Of a DNA stretch of 16,925 nt, positions 14,447-16,925 are shown piece after piece; position 1 is the stretch's first letter; every line of letters begins with the position of its first letter. A program made the position numbers and the translations under genes. Location: positions 1 through 16,925 of the forward strand of contig JAFYCU010000249.1 of assembly GCA_017545095.1 (NCBI GenBank). Reading direction: 5' to 3'. The DNA is from Muribaculaceae bacterium. Lineage in GTDB: Bacteria > Bacteroidota > Bacteroidia > Bacteroidales > Muribaculaceae. The notes under the pieces were generated by a model. That model did no database searches. It was given only the letters and a program-made list of their open reading frames with translations, and had not been told where the DNA came from.

Positions 14447-14574
14447 GCGTTTTTTGCCAAATAATGCGCCATGCTCGTTTTGCTAACTTGAATTTTCAGT
14501 CAAATAATCTGCTCTTATGAAACCTTTATAGAGAAAAAGTCTCGAATTGCACACGACTTGCGCAAATTTTGTGC

Positions 14575-14582
14575 TACCTTTG
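14575..14582 (+). promoter_or_regulatory. -7 box of the rfbC promoter
   Basis: TACCTTTG, followed by C, fits TAnnTTTG exactly and lies 28 bp before the rfbC start. It has the same eight bases as the divergent DUF2284 box 130 bp away. The upstream TTTG element is weak; only ATTG at 14546-14549 or CTTG at 14557-14560 is near. Confidence 0.65.
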
Positions 14583-14610
14583 CAGTCGGTAAATGCATGC
14601 ATAATATAAT

Positions 14611-15156
14611 ATGGAATATATCAAGACTGAGATTGAAGGTGTGTGGCTCATCCAGCCCAAGCGATTTGGTGACGCACGTGGCTACTTCAGCGAGACGTTT
14701 AAGCTGGAAGAGTTTCAGGCTCATGTAGGCCCGGTGGCCTTTGTGCAAGACAACGAGTCGTTCTCGACGCGCGGCGTGTTGCGTGGTCTGCACTTCCAGC
14801 GCGGCGAGTGGAGCCAGGCCAAGCTCGTGCGCGTGTCGCAAGGGCGCGTGCTCGATGTGGTCGTTGACCTGCGCGGCGGCAGCCCCACCTTTGGCCGCCA
14901 TGTGGAGGTGGAGCTGACTGCCGAGCAGGGCAACCAGCTGTTCATCCCCCGAGGCTTCGCCCACGGCTTCGTTGTCCTGAGCGACGTGGCTCAGTTTCAG
15001 TACAAGGTCGATAACGTCTATGCCCCCCAGGCCGAGGCCACCCTGCGCTTCGATGACCCCGCCCTGGCCATCGACTGGCGCATCCCCCCCGCCGAGATGC
15101 TCCTCAGCCCCAAAGACCGCTCCGGTCTCCCCTTTGCCGAAATAGAGCCGTTCTGA
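14611..15156 (+). CDS. rfbC: dTDP-4-dehydrorhamnose 3,5-epimerase
   Basis: A complete 181-residue protein of normal length. It makes dTDP-4-dehydro-L-rhamnose from dTDP-4-dehydro-6-deoxy-D-glucose, the third step of dTDP-L-rhamnose synthesis for surface glycans. Family motifs are clear: DARGYFSETF at 21-30, VLRGLHFQ with the catalytic base H61, FIPRGFAHGF at 111-120, the catalytic tyrosine Y131 in FQYKVDNVY, and D169 in SPKDR. The cytoplasmic cupin enzyme looks intact. It stands alone: rfbA, rfbB and rfbD are not beside it. The last third is unusually rich in C-ending codons (runs such as GCCCCCCAG), a mild compositional shift. It has its own promoter box and 337 bp follow before rpsL. Confidence 0.96.
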   Translation: MEYIKTEIEGVWLIQPKRFGDARGYFSETFKLEEFQAHVGPVAFVQDNESFSTRGVLRGLHFQRGEWSQAKLVRVSQGRVLDVVVDLRGGSPTFGRHVEVELTAEQGNQLFIPRGFAHGFVVLSDVAQFQYKVDNVYAPQAEATLRFDDPALAIDWRIPPAEMLLSPKDRSGLPFAEIEPF

Positions 15157-15238
15157 TTTGGCCCCAGAAAAGCAAAGAAGAAGTTCAGCTTCGGTCAATA
15201 GTTAAACAAACTTAAATCATGCAATGTGGTTTTAAAAA

Positions 15239-15261
15239 TCATAAGATTCATAATCTTGTGA
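15239..15261. other. AT-rich hairpin downstream of rfbC
   Basis: TCATAAGATT at 15239-15248 pairs with AATCTTGTGA at 15252-15261 around the loop CAT, with one U-G wobble in RNA. On the plus strand no U tract follows. On the minus strand a run of five Ts follows the stem, the layout of an intrinsic terminator, but no minus-strand gene ends here. It might still help end rfbC transcription. Confidence 0.4.
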
Positions 15262-15331
15262 ACTTGACACGTTTATGATGGGGTGGGGGTGAGCTTGGGG
15301 CATTGGCTCTGTTGATTTTAAAGCAAAAATA

Positions 15332-15363
15332 TTTGGCTGTTAAGAAATTAGTGTGTAACTTTG
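15332..15363 (+). promoter_or_regulatory. Promoter of the str operon (rpsL-rpsG-fusA)
   Basis: TTTG at 15332-15335 and TAACTTTG at 15356-15363 are 20 nt apart, a textbook Bacteroidetes housekeeping promoter. Transcription should start near 15370, giving a leader of about 120 nt before the rpsL ATG. Confidence 0.85.
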
Positions 15364-15392
15364 CACCGCTTTTTGTGGCTCGAATGCATGAA

Positions 15393-15425
15393 ATCACGCG
15401 CTAAATGCTTGATTTAGCGAGTGAT
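15393..15425 (+). promoter_or_regulatory. Stem-loop in the str operon leader
   Basis: CGCTAAAT (15399-15406) and ATTTAGCG (15412-15419) form a perfect 8-bp stem with loop GCTTG. It is extended past one G-A mismatch by ATCAC/GTGAT (15393-15397 and 15421-15425). No U tract follows, so it is not an intrinsic terminator. A 9-codon frame starting ATG at 15388 runs through it to TAG at 15417. It is a candidate ribosomal-protein binding or translational control site. Confidence 0.6.
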
Positions 15426-15493
15426 GAGTGTGTGCGGAGTCATGATGGGCACTGAATATAAACAATTAAAAACTAAAGTAAAACAGAACTAAG

Positions 15494-15877
15494 ATGCCAA
15501 CAATTCAGCAATTAGTAAGAAAAGGTCGCACGTCGCTGGAATCGACCAGCAAGTCGCCCGCTCTGGATGCATGTCCTCAGCGTCGTGGCGTGTGCGTGCG
15601 CGTCTACACCACCACCCCCAAGAAGCCTAACTCGGCAATGCGCAAGGTGGCTCGCGTGCGCCTGACCAATGGTAAGGAAGTGAACAGCTACATTCCCGGT
15701 GAGGGTCACAACCTGCAGGAGCACAGCATCGTGATGGTGCGTGGTGGTCGTGTGAAGGACCTGCCCGGTGTGCGTTACCACATCGTGCGCGGCACGCTCG
15801 ACACCGCCGGTGTCGCCGGTCGCACGCAGCGTCGCAGCAAGTATGGCGCCAAGCGTCCCAAGGCTGCCAAGAAGTGA
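15494..15877 (+). CDS. rpsL: 30S ribosomal protein S12
   Basis: A complete 127-residue S12. It sits near the decoding centre of the 30S subunit and influences fidelity. The family core is unmistakable: [30 protein letters not shown] and [14 protein letters not shown]. The lysines whose substitution gives streptomycin resistance in other bacteria, K43 and K88, are unchanged, so the sequence is of the sensitive type. D89 in KDLPG is the position modified by RimO where that enzyme exists. The start ATG follows an A-rich stretch (AAACAGAACTAAG) rather than a Shine-Dalgarno sequence, as is usual in Bacteroidetes. First gene of the str operon; rpsG follows after 167 bp. Confidence 0.99.
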   Translation: MPTIQQLVRKGRTSLESTSKSPALDACPQRRGVCVRVYTTTPKKPNSAMRKVARVRLTNGKEVNSYIPGEGHNLQEHSIVMVRGGRVKDLPGVRYHIVRGTLDTAGVAGRTQRRSKYGAKRPKAAKK

Positions 15878-15964
15878 TTTCCACATCGCAACCGACCTTT
15901 GATTACTAAAACAAACAACACTCTAACTTAGTTTTTGATTTTATTGGATTGAACCGGTTGAGTA

Positions 15965-15986
15965 AATGGCTGCAGAGGCGGCCGTT
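15965..15986 (+). promoter_or_regulatory. Stem-loop in the rpsL-rpsG spacer
   Basis: AATGGCTGC (15965-15973) pairs with GCGGCCGTT (15978-15986) around an AGAG tetraloop, with two U-G wobbles in RNA. It is a GC-rich island in AT-rich DNA, 58 bp before the rpsG start, and just downstream of the palindrome AACCGGTT (15952-15959). In Escherichia coli the rpsL-rpsG spacer binds S7 for feedback control, so this is a candidate equivalent. Confidence 0.45.
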
Positions 15987-16044
15987 GAAGAACAAAGCTG
16001 ACAACAACCAAGCGGACAAAAACTACAATTTTTGACTTACAACA

Positions 16045-16521
16045 ATGAGAAAGGCTAAGCCCAAAAAACGGATCATCCTTCCCGATCCCAAGTTTGGTGA
16101 AGTTCGCGTGACCAAGTTCGTGAACCACCTGATGTATGATGGTAAGAAGAACACGTCTTACCGCATCTTCTACAGCGCCCTCGATCTGGTGGGCAAGAAG
16201 ATGAGCAGCGAGGAGAAGACCCCGCTCGAAATCTGGAAAGAGGCCCTTGAGAAGATCACACCCCAAGTGGAGGTGAAGAGCCGCCGCGTGGGTGGCGCCA
16301 CCTTCCAGGTGCCCACCGAGATTCGCCCCGACCGCAAGGAGGCCATCTCGATGAAGAACATGATTATCTTCGCTCGCAAGCGTGGCGGCAAGACGATGGC
16401 CGACAAGCTCGCTGCCGAGATCATGGATGCCTACAACGAGCAGGGTGGCGCTTTCAAGCGCAAGGAGGACATGCACCGCATGGCCGAGGCTAACCGTGCT
16501 TTCGCCCACTTCCGTTTCTGA
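16045..16521 (+). CDS. rpsG: 30S ribosomal protein S7
   Basis: A complete 158-residue S7, which starts assembly of the 30S head by binding 16S rRNA. Clear motifs are MRKAKPKKR at the basic N-terminus, [20 protein letters not shown], the central [18 protein letters not shown] and [32 protein letters not shown]. The C-terminus [24 protein letters not shown] is the standard ending. It lies 167 bp after rpsL and 31 bp before fusA in the same orientation. The start ATG at 16045 follows the AT-rich sequence TTGACTTACAACA without a Shine-Dalgarno sequence. In Escherichia coli S7 is the feedback regulator of this operon; whether that holds here is unknown. Confidence 0.99.
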   Translation: MRKAKPKKRIILPDPKFGEVRVTKFVNHLMYDGKKNTSYRIFYSALDLVGKKMSSEEKTPLEIWKEALEKITPQVEVKSRRVGGATFQVPTEIRPDRKEAISMKNMIIFARKRGGKTMADKLAAEIMDAYNEQGGAFKRKEDMHRMAEANRAFAHFRF

Positions 16522-16552
16522 TCGCTTGAAGGGAAGTATATAATAAGGTATA

Positions 16553-16925
16553 ATGGCAACTGACCAACAACTGAAATACACGCGCAACCTGGGCATCATG
16601 GCTCACATCGATGCCGGCAAGACCACCACGTCGGAGCGCATCCTGTACTACACCGGTCTTACTCACAAGATCGGCGAGGTGCACGATGGTGCTGCCACCA
16701 TGGACTGGATGGAGCAGGAGCAGGAACGAGGCATCACCATCACCTCGGCTGCCACCACGGCCTTCTGGAACTATGACGGCGAGAAGTACAAGATCAATTT
16801 GATCGACACTCCGGGACATGTGGACTTCACCGTGGAGGTGGAGCGCTCGCTGCGAGTGCTGGACGGGGCTATCGCCACGTTCTGCGCCGTGGGGGGCGTG
16901 GAGCCGCAGAGCGAGACGGTGTGGC
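16553..16925 (+). CDS. fusA: Elongation factor G, 5' part only (runs off the window)
   Basis: The first 124 codons of EF-G, the GTPase that drives translocation on the ribosome. The G1 loop [10 protein letters not shown] is at about residues 17-26, the switch I region [13 protein letters not shown] follows, and the G3 motif DTPGH comes before [17 protein letters not shown]. The sequence ends within [10 protein letters not shown] at the window edge, so the rest cannot be checked. The ATG at 16553 ([14 protein letters not shown]) matches the usual start; a weak AAGG lies 9 bp upstream. Third gene of the str operon, 31 bp after rpsG. Confidence 0.98.
   Translation, partial: MATDQQLKYTRNLGIMAHIDAGKTTTSERILYYTGLTHKIGEVHDGAATMDWMEQEQERGITITSAATTAFWNYDGEKYKINLIDTPGHVDFTVEVERSLRVLDGAIATFCAVGGVEPQSETVW

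Larger units (their letters stand above)
15157..15493. other. 337-bp non-coding region between rfbC and rpsL
   Basis: No protein gene is supported. The region holds, in order, an AT-rich hairpin (15239-15261), a G-rich stretch (15280-15300), the rpsL promoter (15332-15363) and the transcribed leader of the str operon with its stem-loop (15393-15425). The first 80 bases show nothing clear. Confidence 0.8.

Noticed and set aside
15494..15877. Streptomycin-resistance change in S12
   Set aside because: K43 and K88 are the ordinary lysines, so no resistance substitution is seen at these positions.

Overview
The window is from a Bacteroidales genome, possibly Prevotella-like or Muribaculaceae-like. 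The family-level guess is weak. Several things point to the phylum: a MurF-Alr fusion gene, a GSCFA-family gene beside it, a RprY-like response regulator, a DUF1703-type AAA/PD-(D/E)XK protein, promoter boxes of the Bacteroidetes type (TTTG, about 20 nt, TAnnTTTG), and starts that mostly lack a Shine-Dalgarno sequence. The coding sequence is GC-rich and the intergenic DNA is AT-rich, so long open frames appear opposite real genes.

Left part (1-7613). The 3' end of a RprY-like response regulator gene faces a run of six genes on the minus strand. In transcription order these are a GSCFA protein, the fused murF-alr gene for peptidoglycan precursor synthesis, an AAA-ATPase-like/PD-(D/E)XK protein, a 56-residue winged-helix-like protein ending 10 bp before a secreted PIG-L deacetylase, and uracil-DNA glycosylase. 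The gaps around murF and ung hold degenerate 7- and 8-bp tandem repeats. A 9-bp inverted repeat lies downstream of the PIG-L gene.

Middle part (7614-13871). A divergent promoter pair drives the GSCFA gene to the left and a membrane-anchored DUF3298-like protein to the right. A four-gene efflux operon follows: TolC-type outer membrane factor, HlyD/EmrA-type adaptor and two ABC-2 type permeases. No ATP-binding subunit is encoded beside them. The start of this operon carries the most distinctive regulatory DNA in the window: two palindromic boxes forming a perfect 12-bp inverted repeat, centred 30 bp apart, with the TAATTTTG promoter box exactly between them.

Right part (13872-16925). A cysteine-rich DUF2284 protein gene (minus) and a lone rfbC gene (plus) diverge from a shared region with one promoter box each. 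Next comes the str operon, rpsL-rpsG-fusA (fusA runs off the end). It is driven by a near-perfect promoter and has a leader of about 120 nt with a strong stem-loop. The 167-nt rpsL-rpsG spacer holds a second stem-loop overlapping an 11-codon open frame. Both are candidates for ribosomal-protein feedback sites.

No tRNA, rRNA, CRISPR array, insertion sequence or phage gene was recognised. The strongest candidates for undescribed biology are the paired operator of the ATPase-less efflux operon and the str-operon RNA structures.
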